Assembly: GCA_900313015.1 (NCBI GenBank)
Contig: OMPR01000007.1
Coordinates: 1-42,348 of the forward strand
DNA length: 42,348 bases
Direction: 5' to 3'
Source: Rhodobacteraceae bacterium EL53
GTDB lineage: Bacteria; Pseudomonadota; Alphaproteobacteria; Rhodobacterales; Rhodobacteraceae
Part shown: in pieces, positions 26,592-36,462 of the stretch
Position numbering within the stretch: the stretch's first letter is position 1
Layout of the letters: every line of letters begins with the position of its first letter
Position numbers and translations under genes: made by a program
The notes under the pieces: generated by a model
What the model saw: only the letters and a program-made list of their open reading frames with translations
Told to the model about the DNA's origin: nothing
Databases searched by the model: none

Positions 26592-28730
26592 TCATAACCC
26601 CATAAAATATTGAATGAACTTTTCCACATCATGCTTTTGAACTTTGGTAGAAAAAGCCGTGCGTGCCGACGCAATATCTTCACACTCGGCAAAGGAAATC
26701 ACTTCAGGGATCGCTTCGGCCATATCCGAATACACATGTGGTGCAAACAACGACTGCGCCCCGGGCCAGTCATAAACCACCGGCAGACATCCCGCCGCCA
26801 TGCCCTCAAGCACCGAAGTATGGCACCCTTCGGTATCCGAGCTCGACAGGATCGTACCGATCCCGCGATACCACTCTTCCATATCCGGGCCACCAGAATC
26901 GAATCGGATGGTCGCGGAGAGGTCTGGATCCGAAAATATCCGCGCAAATTGAGCCTCGAACAAAGCCCGGGTTTCGTCCTGTCGATCCCAAACCCAATCG
27001 ATCTCCCAAGGCATGACACTGCGCACCGCCAATCGAAAACGATCATCGCGCGCCCGTAGGGCCGCAAAGAAGTCAATCGCGCGGTCAAAGCGCTTATGCT
27101 CAAATGGGTTGATGCCAACCAACCCAAGCGTGAACTGAGCCTCAGGCAACTTGTCACGCTGCAACTCGTGCCAGTTGATGAACTGGGGCAGCACGTGAAT
27201 TTTGCTGGGATCGACCCCGAAACGAGATATCATCAAATCCCGAAAATGATCAGACACCACGATCAGCGCATCGACCTGGGCCCAATCAACTCGCTCAGGG
27301 AAATCGCGAAAGGCTTCAAAGCGGTGCAAGCGCACGATCAGTCGGGTATCGGGACGTTTGTTGCGGCTGTGCCAGACCGCATTTTCACAACACCATTCGC
27401 AAAACACGGTGTCGACCTCATCGGGCACATAGGGCTGCACGCGCGGTTTGATCGTGCTCTCCCAAGCTTCCCAAGATACCGTCACCTCAGGTTCACCGCG
27501 CAAACGGTCCGTAATCTGGTGCAAGAACTTACGTTCATGCGTGGCGATCAGAATATGGCGCGGCGTTGCCGCTAGGGCCGGGCTTGTCTTGTCGTGTCCC
27601 CGCAAAGCCCGTCCCAGACGAACCGATAGCGCCTCAGCCGAGAACTGCGCCGCAATCCGGGTGCAACGCTCTTTGGCGGCCTGATAGGCCGGGCTGTGAC
27701 GGCTGCGCATAATCTCTTGCAGTCGGGCCGGGATGTCCCCGGCTGAAACATCCACCAGATAAGGGTAGCTGGCACCAAACAGGGATCGATTCAGCATATT
27801 GTTGTTTAAAATGGGGGGTACGCCCAAGCTACAGAACTCAACGATCTTGGTCGAAATTTCGATGACATCATCATACCGGTCATGGCGCAGGCAAAAGGCG
27901 AAATCCCCCTGCCCCATCCGAACTTTGGTTTCCGAATGTGCCAGATTTCTAGCCAGCGATACCCTAGGGTAGGCCCCCTGTGCCACCCCCTCGCGGAACC
28001 GGTCCATATCGGCAAAAAACGCTGGGTTGGCCGCGCGATGCGTATCTTTGCCTGCGATCATGCTAACGGCCAGATCAGGGGCATCTGAGATCTCGTCACA
28101 CAGGGCAATCAGCCAATCCAACCCATACTGCAACTCGATCTTTCCAGAATAACACAAGGTAACACTGTCCGTCTCAATCCTAGGCTGTGACGGTGTAGGA
28201 AAGACGATGGGCGGCACCACATGCACCACATAGGCCGGATAGTCTGACAACGCCTCCAATGCGCGCTTGGCGATCTCGCTCTGCACCACCACCGGCGTGC
28301 GCAACTGTCGACCCAGCTGCACCCACTGCGGCTCAGGGAGGGTTACATCCGGGATCACACTGGGGGCATAGGCGACGATCCGGTCGCAAAACAGCGGCTC
28401 GTCCAGCAAGCGGGTCAGGAACCCGGTACCGCGTACAAAAATACGATCATAGCGCCCATGCTCCTCTTCCCAGGCGGCCAGCAAGCGCGGCAGCGTATCG
28501 GGCGTCAGAGGGCCATCTAATCCATCAGAGGCCTGCAGCGCCACAGCATCATGCACACGGATCGTATCGGGCAACTCATTGGCCAGCGTGCGCACCTCCA
28601 ACCGGTGGGCCAACAGCAGATCAATTTCAAAATCTGACTGCAACGCCAACAACTTACAAGCGTTCAACAGCCAAATTGTAGAGCCATCAATCAGGTTGAG
28701 GTTCTGTTCTGCTAAAACTGCGATTTTCAT
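26592..28730 (-). CDS. Tandem two-module GT-B glycosyltransferase
   Basis: A 712-residue protein with two GT-B-like units. Unit one (about residues 1-375) begins MKIAVLAEQNLNLIDGSTIW and has LCYSGKIELQYGLDWLIAL near 185-210. Unit two (about 388-712) has HILIATHERKF, LHRFEAFRDFPERVDW, LGLVGINPFEHKRFDRAIDF and, near the end, SSSDTEGCHTSVLEGMAAG, the usual GT4 donor-binding Glu region. Only the second unit shows a full donor-site motif to me; the first may be divergent. The ATG at 28730 overlaps the stop of the upstream glycosyltransferase as ATGA. It is membrane-associated at most, with no transmembrane segment. Sugar specificity is unknown. Confidence 0.82.
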   Translation of the reverse strand: MKIAVLAEQNLNLIDGSTIWLLNACKLLALQSDFEIDLLLAHRLEVRTLANELPDTIRVHDAVALQASDGLDGPLTPDTLPRLLAAWEEEHGRYDRIFVRGTGFLTRLLDEPLFCDRIVAYAPSVIPDVTLPEPQWVQLGRQLRTPVVVQSEIAKRALEALSDYPAYVVHVVPPIVFPTPSQPRIETDSVTLCYSGKIELQYGLDWLIALCDEISDAPDLAVSMIAGKDTHRAANPAFFADMDRFREGVAQGAYPRVSLARNLAHSETKVRMGQGDFAFCLRHDRYDDVIEISTKIVEFCSLGVPPILNNNMLNRSLFGASYPYLVDVSAGDIPARLQEIMRSRHSPAYQAAKERCTRIAAQFSAEALSVRLGRALRGHDKTSPALAATPRHILIATHERKFLHQITDRLRGEPEVTVSWEAWESTIKPRVQPYVPDEVDTVFCEWCCENAVWHSRNKRPDTRLIVRLHRFEAFRDFPERVDWAQVDALIVVSDHFRDLMISRFGVDPSKIHVLPQFINWHELQRDKLPEAQFTLGLVGINPFEHKRFDRAIDFFAALRARDDRFRLAVRSVMPWEIDWVWDRQDETRALFEAQFARIFSDPDLSATIRFDSGGPDMEEWYRGIGTILSSSDTEGCHTSVLEGMAAGCLPVVYDWPGAQSLFAPHVYSDMAEAIPEVISFAECEDIASARTAFSTKVQKHDVEKFIQYFMGL

Positions 28731-30460
28731 TGCGCCGCCTCCTGATAGGCGCATGCGCTCTCAGGTATAATTTCTTCGAACAAGGCACTTACCGTACGAA
28801 ACAAAGGAGCCTTGGCGCGGCGTACCGGGCCAGTGACTTGTATTTGCCAGCCCCGGTCCACGGCGACACGGCAGGCTTCCATGATCTGTCGGTTCAGGCG
28901 CATGTTATCGATTGACCACAATCCAGCCCATTCACCAGGGTCCTCTTGCAGCCCGCACCAATCGATGACAAATCGCCCGCCTTCTCCCATCGCAAGCTCG
29001 GACAGGATATTGACCCGGGTCAAGCGAGTCAGCCGGGCGCGGGGCAAATGCCTGCACGGACCAATTGCAGCCACCACACCAGTGTCCAGCTGCGTCTGCA
29101 ATGCCACCCGTGGCAGCTTCCATGTATCAAAAGGACGTGCAACCGCTGGCGCACTAACGGCTGAGCGAACTGTAGGCAAAGATGGGGCCATCCGCGCTGC
29201 CAACTCTAACTGTCGGAGTATCGGTTGAACGCGCTGGGGCCAAAACACCGAAGCATCCAGCGGCTTGATCGAAGTCACATGGGCTCCGCTTTTCAATGCT
29301 TGACCCAGCATCTCGGCCATCGCTTCAATATCCCCTTCGGGGAACAACTTGGCATGAATATCCTGTGCGATCTCATCCAGCGGTGCCATGTCCGTCATAA
29401 AGACCGGCACGCCATAGCTGGCCGCAGTATAAGGTTTGATCGGCGCCACCAATTCAGTCACCGCCCGTCGCCTCCGGGGCATAACAATGGCATCGGACAT
29501 AGCATAATAAGCACCGATCCGAGCGTGCGGCACCCGGGGCACAAAATGGAGATGCTCGGCCACGCCTGACGCCTCGGCCTGCGCGCGCAGCTGCATTTCC
29601 AGATCTGGATCTTGGTCCGTAACCTGCGGCGTATCAACCATACCCTTGGGCGCACTGGACCCCACAATCATCAGCGCCACGTCGACTCCGTTCCGCCGAA
29701 GTCGCGTCAACAACTGCACCAGATCTTCGCAGCCTTCATAAACACTCAGCGTGCCAATATAGGCCAGCAGGTAGCGGGTGGTACAACCCAAACTCTGGCG
29801 TGTGATATCAGGGGCAATCCGGCCCGGCACGGAGACCCCATTTGGCACCAAATGGATCCTTTCAGCCGGAATGCCCCTATCTATCATTTCCTTCCGCATT
29901 GCCATGTTCAGAGTAAACACGGCCTGCGCATCGCGCGCGATGCGCACTTCATTGTCGCGCTCGCGCTGATAGGCTGCGCTACGCTCATACTCCGGCTCCC
30001 AGGTAATCCGGGACATTTCCCAGAATCCGCGTTGCTCATAAAAGAAGGGCGCGCCCCAACGTCGCGCAGCATTCTGAGCCGGCTCGGCAGTCTCCCAGTT
30101 AGAGGCCGCCATGACCGCACCAGGCCGAAAAACCTGAAAGGCTTCGAACAGCGCCCTCTCTGCCCCGCGGATCTGCGCCCGCACTCCCGCATGAGGTTTG
30201 GTATCCACAGGCAGAAAGATATAGCGCACCCCGTCGATCCGCTGCTCAGCAGGGACCGCCAAATGCGGGGAAACTCCTGAAATATCCCAAGGACGCCCAG
30301 GCCGATTGATGACCAGTACATCATGGCCTTGTTGCGTCAATGCGCGCGCCACCTCATGGGTGCGTACTGCATAACCGTTGCTGGAATAAGGGTAACTGTG
30401 GCTGACCACATAAGCGAGGCGGTGCGGCAAGCGCCAGGTCGCATTCAGCAGCTCGGACAT
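28727..30460 (-). CDS. GT4 glycosyltransferase with extra C-terminal domain
   Basis: About 577 residues. The GT-B part (about 1-430) opens LPHRLAYVVSHSYPYSSNGY and continues with AVRTHEVARALTQQGHDVLV, later ERIHLVPNGVSVPGRI, LAYIGTLSVYEGCEDLVQLL and MPRRRRAVTELVAPIKPYTA. The last 120 or so residues (FVIDWCGLQEDPGEWAGLW and IQVTGPVRRAKAPLFRTV) are not a standard GT part and I do not recognise them. The start at 30460 has GAGAGGG upstream. An ATG at 30520 would overlap the upstream gene by 17 bases with no ribosome binding site. Its stop overlaps the next glycosyltransferase as ATGA. Confidence 0.82.
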   Translation of the reverse strand: MSELLNATWRLPHRLAYVVSHSYPYSSNGYAVRTHEVARALTQQGHDVLVINRPGRPWDISGVSPHLAVPAEQRIDGVRYIFLPVDTKPHAGVRAQIRGAERALFEAFQVFRPGAVMAASNWETAEPAQNAARRWGAPFFYEQRGFWEMSRITWEPEYERSAAYQRERDNEVRIARDAQAVFTLNMAMRKEMIDRGIPAERIHLVPNGVSVPGRIAPDITRQSLGCTTRYLLAYIGTLSVYEGCEDLVQLLTRLRRNGVDVALMIVGSSAPKGMVDTPQVTDQDPDLEMQLRAQAEASGVAEHLHFVPRVPHARIGAYYAMSDAIVMPRRRRAVTELVAPIKPYTAASYGVPVFMTDMAPLDEIAQDIHAKLFPEGDIEAMAEMLGQALKSGAHVTSIKPLDASVFWPQRVQPILRQLELAARMAPSLPTVRSAVSAPAVARPFDTWKLPRVALQTQLDTGVVAAIGPCRHLPRARLTRLTRVNILSELAMGEGGRFVIDWCGLQEDPGEWAGLWSIDNMRLNRQIMEACRVAVDRGWQIQVTGPVRRAKAPLFRTVSALFEEIIPESACAYQEAAQ

Positions 30461-30503
30461 CAGGGCCGCCCTCTCACTTTGTAGGTCGGCAGCAGGCGCA
30501 GGA

Positions 30504-31007
30504 TCATCGCAAGTCCTCATGAGGTATTTCAGGCCGGATCGAGCGCTTTTCCCGCCACCCAGACGTCAGATAATGCCACAGCGGATTGAGCCCACTTTGC
30601 ATAATGTCCGGATAAAGATGCAGGTAATGCGTAGTGTCAAAATACGGTCCTGGATCGCGCCGCTCCGCGGCCCCGAACCGCAAGAAATGCAGCACCGGAT
30701 CCGTCCCTGCCTTGCGCACATCCGGATAGTTTCGCAGATACCAAACTGAATCCAACAGGCCACAATCGCGCAACACAGCCACCTGATATCGTTCACGCAG
30801 GCCCTTATGAAATCGCAACAGAATGCGCATCGGGAACACCGGTTGGACAGGGCGGCGACAGACGACCGGATGAGTAGCCTTCAGGGCCTGAACCTGCCGT
30901 TCTAGAGTCTGTTGTGATAAATACAGGGTCTCAACTTTGCTCTGCAACTCGGCCAGTGCATCGGGAAGCTCTTTCTTGATGCCTGATTGTTGCTCTGCAG
31001 CTGCCAT
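30504..31007 (-). CDS. Small coiled-coil protein with two YPDV repeats
   Basis: A 167-residue protein of unknown function. Residues 10-45 form a likely coiled coil (LPDALAELQSKVETLYLSQQ). Residues about 85-160 hold two copies of a roughly 38-residue repeat: VWYLRNYPDVRKAGTDPVLH then FLRFGAAERRDPGP, and HYLHLYPDIMQSGLNPLWHY then LTSGWREKRSIRP. The same repeat is in the divergent glycosyltransferase 163 bases away. No signal or membrane segment. It heads the minus-strand glycosyltransferase operon. It could be a scaffold or glycan-binding partner of these enzymes; that is inference. Confidence 0.75.
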   Translation of the reverse strand: MAAAEQQSGIKKELPDALAELQSKVETLYLSQQTLERQVQALKATHPVVCRRPVQPVFPMRILLRFHKGLRERYQVAVLRDCGLLDSVWYLRNYPDVRKAGTDPVLHFLRFGAAERRDPGPYFDTTHYLHLYPDIMQSGLNPLWHYLTSGWREKRSIRPEIPHEDLR

Positions 31008-31169
31008 GTCTCTGTCTCGTCCACTCGTTCTTAGGTCAGGGTATTTGGCCTGAAAGGGTCGCAGGCTAAATGGCCTTGATTTCAGGTCTTGTAAAGTGTG
31101 ACTGTCTTAGGACATGCCCGCGCTGGCGATCGCAGAAATGCCCCTTACCCCCCAGTGGAGCCAACCTAA

Positions 31170-33959
31170 ATGGCCAGATGCCACCCCGCTTTCTTCGACC
31201 CCGAATGGTATCTGCGCAACTATCCCGATGTCGCCGCCACAGGCATAAATCCACTGCGCCATTTTCTGCGCCACGGCCGCACTGAAGGGCGCCTGCCCTG
31301 TGCAATGACTGCGGTCTGGCGGGAACGCGATCTGCGCTGGGGCATGTTGGAGCACGGTATCGAAGCACTCACCGCCCTTGCGGCTCAGGGACAGGGGGCC
31401 GAACGCGTCTGGGCACTGCTGGCCTGTGCCCGCGCCAGCGCCCGCCAAGGAGATTGGGTCGCTGCGGATAAACATCTACGCAATCTGGATACCGAAAGTG
31501 AGCTGATCGCCGGCTTTTGCCTGCCTGATCCCCCCCTGCTTGCAATCGAAGCCGCGCTCATGACTGGCGATCTAAGCCGAGCTCACGAGATCTGGCGGCA
31601 GGCGCGGCGCCTTTTTGGGCTCTCGTCCGACCTGCGTCTCGCCGCAGCCAATATTCAAGCCGCACGCAGCGGACATGGATCCGCCTGGCAGCGGCATCTG
31701 GCACGGCTCTACCACAGGGCTGGCCTAAACGGTGTTCAGGTTTCGCCAGACAGCGGGCCCCAAGCAACCTTTGACCGACTACAATCCCGCGGACCATTGC
31801 TAACCCGTCGCACAGGCCCATTGGTTAGCGTCATCTTGCCCGCTCGCAATGCCGCGGACACCATCGGCACTGCACTCCATAGTCTGCGCAGGCAAAGCTG
31901 GCGCGCACTCGAAATTTTGGTGGTGGATAATGGATCAGCAGATGCAACTGCCGCACGCGCCCGCCAGCATGCCGCCGAAGATCCCCGCATCCGCCTCTTA
32001 GACGGTGCCGCCGAACCCGGAGCTTATCCGGCCCGCAACATCGGACTGGCAGCCGCACGCGGTGCATTCATAACGCTCTTGGATGCCGATGACTGGGCCC
32101 ATCCCGCTCGTATCGCCCGTCAAACCCGGGCCTTGATGCGCGCGCCTGCCCGCATGGCCAGTGTCTCGCATTGGGTGCGCACGACACCGGACCTGCGCTT
32201 TACCCGCTGGTGGGGCGAAACCGGGCTTATACATCGCAATGTCTCCTCGTTGATGATCCGAGCCGAGTTACGGGACACATTAGGCTTTTGGGATCGCACG
32301 CGTGCTGGGGCCGATACCGAATACTACGACCGCATTCAGGCGGTTCATGGCCCTCAATCGATCATCGAGGTGGCGCCGGGCACACCGCTCTCGTTCGGGC
32401 GCGTGCGTGCGGACTCGCTCACCCAAACGGCCGAGACGGGGTTGGGCAGCCAACACTACGGACCCCGCTATAGCTATCGAATGGCCAGTCGGCGCTGGCA
32501 TCAGCGTATGCAGAACGATAACGCATTGCCCCAGCCCCAATTCCCTACACAACGCCCCTTTCCAGCCCCACCCGAGCTGACATTGAACGATCCTCCAGCC
32601 ACATCGGATGAACCTCCGGCACTTTTTGACGATCGCTGGTATATGCAGACCTACCCAGATCTGCGCGCTCGCAATGTCGACGGATGGAGCCATTATCAAA
32701 GTAGTGGGGACGCCGAGGGCCGTGACCCCGGGCCGCATTTCAGCACCAGCGGATATCGCATGGCGCAAGGATTGAGACCCGCAGACGGACCCGCGCTCAG
32801 CCATTACATACACATCGGGCAAGCTGCAGGACACGCACCTCTGCCTCTATTTGAAGGTGACTTGCCCCCCCCACCATCGGGACGCCACATGCTGTTCTTT
32901 GGCCATCAAGCGAAGGCGCAGATCTTTGGGGCCGAACGCAGCCTGCTGGATACACTTGATCGTGCCATTGCAGCCGGTGTCACCCCTTCGGTGGTGCTGC
33001 CCAACATAGACAATGCTCCCTATCTTGCAGCGCTGCGTCAGCGGGCACACAAGATTCACGTACTGCCCTTTGGCTGGCTGTTTGGCGGTGTTGCCCCTCA
33101 TCCTGAGACCCAATCCCGGCTGCAAGCGCTGATCCAGGACAGCGGTGCAGTCGCAGTTCACCAAAATACGCTGGTGCTGGATGCGCCTCTACGCGCAGCA
33201 CGTGCACTTGGCATACCCACGGTGGTGCATGTGCGCGAATTGCCCGCCGAAGATCTGCCACTCTGCCAGGATCTTGGCCTGACTGCCGAAGCGTTGCGCC
33301 TCTATTTTCTGAGCTTGGCAGATCGCTTTATTGCCAACTCTCAAGCGGTAGCAGACTGGCTGGATCTATCACCAGATCGGGTCACAATTCTGCACAACAC
33401 TGCCGACCCTGCCCTCGCGGATATCCCTTTTGCCCCGGCAAATCCCCCTCGCGTTGCTTTAATTGGCAGTCTGACTGCCAAGAAGGGTATCACGGATATC
33501 CTGAACGTGGCTCGGGCTTGCCCCCCATCGCTGGCACAATTCCTGCTTATCGGCCCCAGCACCCCCGAACTGACTGCATTGGGGTCTTTGCCGCCGAATG
33601 TTCAACATATCGGGTATCGCCCCGATCCTGTTACTGCCTTGACCGAGGCCGACGTGGTGCTCAGCCTATCCCATTTCGCCGAGAGTTTCGGACGCACAGT
33701 TCTTGAAGCGCTCAGCGCCGGACGCCCCGTGATCTGCTATGATCGCGGCACTCCGCCGCTGTTGATCAGCGACAGCGGTGCCGGGGTGGTCGTGCCTGCA
33801 GATGATCCCGTTGCCGTGGCGCAGGCGCTGCAACATATGCTGTCCAACCCAGCCCAACTGCATCACATGTCCCGCGCTGCCCGTGCCCGCGGCTCCGCCC
33901 TGCGCGCCCAAGCAAGCACCGTCCAGGATCACCTTCTGTTCCCGCTATCAGGATCATGA
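31170..33959 (+). CDS. Dual GT2-GT4 glycosyltransferase with YPDV repeats
   Basis: 929 residues. One YPDV repeat (FFDPEWYLRNYPDV, about residues 8-45), a helical TPR-like stretch (about 50-205), a GT2 domain (from about 215: PLVSVILPARNAADTIGTAL, LVVDNGSADAT, and LLDADDW near 304 as the metal-binding Asp motif), two more repeats (about 480-560, with DRWYMQTYPDLRARN), then a GT4 domain (from about 570, with NSQAVADWLDLSPDRVTILH, GSLTAKKGITDIL, and ESFGRTVLEALSAG near 837). So one chain may make two linkages. The gene is divergent from the small YPDV protein, and wecB follows after 94 bases. Donors are unknown. Confidence 0.88.
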   Translation: MARCHPAFFDPEWYLRNYPDVAATGINPLRHFLRHGRTEGRLPCAMTAVWRERDLRWGMLEHGIEALTALAAQGQGAERVWALLACARASARQGDWVAADKHLRNLDTESELIAGFCLPDPPLLAIEAALMTGDLSRAHEIWRQARRLFGLSSDLRLAAANIQAARSGHGSAWQRHLARLYHRAGLNGVQVSPDSGPQATFDRLQSRGPLLTRRTGPLVSVILPARNAADTIGTALHSLRRQSWRALEILVVDNGSADATAARARQHAAEDPRIRLLDGAAEPGAYPARNIGLAAARGAFITLLDADDWAHPARIARQTRALMRAPARMASVSHWVRTTPDLRFTRWWGETGLIHRNVSSLMIRAELRDTLGFWDRTRAGADTEYYDRIQAVHGPQSIIEVAPGTPLSFGRVRADSLTQTAETGLGSQHYGPRYSYRMASRRWHQRMQNDNALPQPQFPTQRPFPAPPELTLNDPPATSDEPPALFDDRWYMQTYPDLRARNVDGWSHYQSSGDAEGRDPGPHFSTSGYRMAQGLRPADGPALSHYIHIGQAAGHAPLPLFEGDLPPPPSGRHMLFFGHQAKAQIFGAERSLLDTLDRAIAAGVTPSVVLPNIDNAPYLAALRQRAHKIHVLPFGWLFGGVAPHPETQSRLQALIQDSGAVAVHQNTLVLDAPLRAARALGIPTVVHVRELPAEDLPLCQDLGLTAEALRLYFLSLADRFIANSQAVADWLDLSPDRVTILHNTADPALADIPFAPANPPRVALIGSLTAKKGITDILNVARACPPSLAQFLLIGPSTPELTALGSLPPNVQHIGYRPDPVTALTEADVVLSLSHFAESFGRTVLEALSAGRPVICYDRGTPPLLISDSGAGVVVPADDPVAVAQALQHMLSNPAQLHHMSRAARARGSALRAQASTVQDHLLFPLSGS

Positions 33960-34053
33960 AACCTTGCGCCAGCTTGATGCACTTGTCGGTTGCAATTGCC
34001 TTTGAAACCAGTAATTCAGGGCCGCGCCATACCAGTCAAGAAGAGTCTCCGTC

Positions 34054-35172
34054 GTGAAAATTCTCGTCGTTTTCGGAACCCGACCCGAAGCCATTAAGAT
34101 GGCTCCTGTTGTGTCCCGTCTGCGGCGAACACCCGGTCTAGAGATCCATGTCTGCGTCACTGCGCAGCATCGGCAGATGCTGGATCAGGTACTTGGCCTG
34201 TTTGACATACGCCCTGATGTGGATCTTGACCTGATGCAACCCGGGCAAGATCTGACTGACCTGACCACCGCAATCCTGCAGGCCCTGCGACCCGTGTTCG
34301 AACAAGGCGCCTATGATCGGGTACTAGTGCATGGCGACACCACCACGGCCATGGCCGCCAGCCTTGCCGCTTTTTACGCAGGGGTCCCGATAGCCCATGT
34401 CGAAGCCGGGTTGCGCACCGGCAATATCCACGCCCCGTGGCCCGAAGAAATGAACCGGATGATAGTCGGGAAGCTGGCCGATCTGCATTTTGCTCCGACG
34501 CAAAACGCCCGCCAGAACCTGCTGGCTGAAAACATCCCCGACAGCGCCATCCACGTCACGGGCAACACTGTAATTGACGCCCTGCAAGATGTGACTGCCC
34601 GTTTTAAGAGCGACCCTGAACTGGCCGCACAAATGCAAGCGCAGTTTCCGTTTCGGGACCCATCCCGCAAAATGGTTCTGGTCACCGGGCATCGTCGCGA
34701 AAATTTCGGACAGGGGTTTGAAAACATCTGCACCGCACTCCGTCGGATTAGCGATCAGATCCCGGTTCAGATCATCTATCCCGTACATCTCAATCCCAAC
34801 GTACAAAGACCCGTAAACCGCATTCTGGGGTCCGCGAAGTCTGTGCACCTGATTGCCCCTCAGGATTATCTGCCCTTTGTCTGGCTGATGAGCCAAGCCC
34901 ATCTGATCATCACCGATTCCGGCGGCATTCAGGAAGAGGCTCCCTCATTAGGTAAGCCGGTTCTGGTCATGCGCGACACCACCGAACGCCCCGAGGCGCT
35001 AAAGGCAGGTACCGTACAGTTGGTCGGCACCGACTCAGACCGGATTTACACTCAAGCCCATCGCCTGCTGACCAACCCGGCAGCCCATGCCGCCATGGCC
35101 GAGGCTCAAAACCCCTATGGGGACGGTAATGCCGCAGAACGCATTATCGCCGCATTGACATCTCGCAACTGA
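34054..35172 (+). CDS. wecB: UDP-N-acetylglucosamine 2-epimerase (non-hydrolysing)
   Basis: Interconverts UDP-GlcNAc and UDP-ManNAc. It is 372 residues, normal for WecB. It has [16 protein letters not shown] at the N-terminus, [43 protein letters not shown] (near residue 208) and [20 protein letters not shown] followed by [10 protein letters not shown] (from about 287). The start is a GTG at 34054, which directly begins the Rossmann strand; the Shine-Dalgarno (AAGAAGAG) is modest. It is followed 18 bases later by wecC, so the pair makes UDP-ManNAcA. Confidence 0.96.
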   Translation: MKILVVFGTRPEAIKMAPVVSRLRRTPGLEIHVCVTAQHRQMLDQVLGLFDIRPDVDLDLMQPGQDLTDLTTAILQALRPVFEQGAYDRVLVHGDTTTAMAASLAAFYAGVPIAHVEAGLRTGNIHAPWPEEMNRMIVGKLADLHFAPTQNARQNLLAENIPDSAIHVTGNTVIDALQDVTARFKSDPELAAQMQAQFPFRDPSRKMVLVTGHRRENFGQGFENICTALRRISDQIPVQIIYPVHLNPNVQRPVNRILGSAKSVHLIAPQDYLPFVWLMSQAHLIITDSGGIQEEAPSLGKPVLVMRDTTERPEALKAGTVQLVGTDSDRIYTQAHRLLTNPAAHAAMAEAQNPYGDGNAAERIIAALTSRN

Positions 35173-35190
35173 GCAGAAACATCCTTTCTT

Positions 35191-36462
35191 ATGTTTGAAC
35201 GTATTTCCATGATCGGGCTGGGCTATATCGGCCTCCCGACTGCCGCCATCTTTGCCGCCTATGGCAATCGCGTCATCGGAGTTGATGTCTCACCCTATGT
35301 CGTGGACACAATCAATGCAGGTCAGATCCACATCGTCGAACCCGAACTTGACGGGATTGTACACAAAGCCGTCAACGACGGCACGCTGCACGCCACCTTG
35401 GTTCCTGAACCGGCGGATGCGTTCATCATCGCAGTCCCAACCCCGTTCAAGGAAAACTATGAACCAGACCTGAGTTATATCCGCTCGGCGATCACGCTGA
35501 TTGCACCGGTCCTCAGCGCGGGCAATCTGGTCATCCTTGAAAGCACCTCACCGATTGGGGCAACCCGCCAGATGGCCGAGTGGTTGGCCGACGCCCGTCC
35601 TGATCTGAGCTTTCCCCAAACCGCTGGTGACGCTGCTGATGTGCAGATCGCCCATTGCCCCGAGCGGGTTCTACCCGGCCATGTCGTGCGCGAACTGATC
35701 GAAAATGACCGCATTATCGGAGGCATGAGCACGCGCGCCTCGGAAATGGCCACCGCACTTTACAAGTTGGTGGTGCAGGGCGACTGTATCGCGACCGATG
35801 CGGAAACCGCCGAGATGTGTAAGTTGGTAGAAAACAGCTCGCGCGACGTACAAATCGCCTTTGCCAATGAGCTGTCGGTGATTTGTGACCGGTTCGACAT
35901 TAACGTTTGGGAGCTAATCGCATTAGCCAACCGCCACCCCCGCGTTAACATCCTGCAACCCGGTGCCGGGGTTGGTGGCCATTGTATTGCCGTAGATCCC
36001 TGGTTCATCGTTGCTTCCGCCCCAGAAGATGCTCGCCTGATCCGTACCGCCCGCGAAGGCAATGACGCCAAACCGACCTGGGTCGTGGATAAAGGGAAGT
36101 CGGCCATTCTTGAGGTGTTAAGCGCGGATCCTACACGCGCCATGTCTGATATCACTGTCGCCTGTCTCGGCCTCACTTTCAAACCTGACATTGATGACCT
36201 ACGCAAAAGTCCAGCCCTGGAAATCACCCGAGCCTTTGGCCAGTTAGGATGTCAGGTTCTTGCCGTCGAACCACATATTCGAACCCCACCCCCCGAGTTA
36301 CAGGATCTGCCAGTCCATCTTGTAGACCTGAACAGAGCTCTGGAAACCGCCGACGTGATCTGCCTTTTGGTCAAACACAGCGCTTTTGCCGAGATCGACG
36401 CACAAATCCCGGAACATACGCAGGTGATTGATGTCGTCGGGTTATGTTCAAAAATGGCTTAA
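35191..36462 (+). CDS. wecC: UDP-N-acetyl-D-mannosamine dehydrogenase
   Basis: Two-step NAD+-dependent oxidation of UDP-ManNAc to UDP-ManNAcA, giving the locus an acidic sugar. It has 423 residues. The motifs are MIGLGYIGLPTAAIFAAYG (NAD-binding), ESTSPIGAT, HCPERVLPG, the NELSVICDRF segment and GVGGHCIAVDPWF with the catalytic Cys (near residue 270), then LTFKPDIDDLRKSPALEI. Gene order after wecB supports ManNAc over glucose or GlcNAc as substrate. No clear ribosome binding site is seen, so it may be coupled to wecB. It ends 300 bases from a convergent glycosyltransferase gene. Confidence 0.93.
   Translation: MFERISMIGLGYIGLPTAAIFAAYGNRVIGVDVSPYVVDTINAGQIHIVEPELDGIVHKAVNDGTLHATLVPEPADAFIIAVPTPFKENYEPDLSYIRSAITLIAPVLSAGNLVILESTSPIGATRQMAEWLADARPDLSFPQTAGDAADVQIAHCPERVLPGHVVRELIENDRIIGGMSTRASEMATALYKLVVQGDCIATDAETAEMCKLVENSSRDVQIAFANELSVICDRFDINVWELIALANRHPRVNILQPGAGVGGHCIAVDPWFIVASAPEDARLIRTAREGNDAKPTWVVDKGKSAILEVLSADPTRAMSDITVACLGLTFKPDIDDLRKSPALEITRAFGQLGCQVLAVEPHIRTPPPELQDLPVHLVDLNRALETADVICLLVKHSAFAEIDAQIPEHTQVIDVVGLCSKMA

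Noticed and set aside
30505-30507. ATGA overlap at the stop of the small YPDV gene as the start of the next glycosyltransferase
   Set aside because: The ATG is in the wrong frame for that glycosyltransferase, so the pattern seen at other junctions does not apply here.
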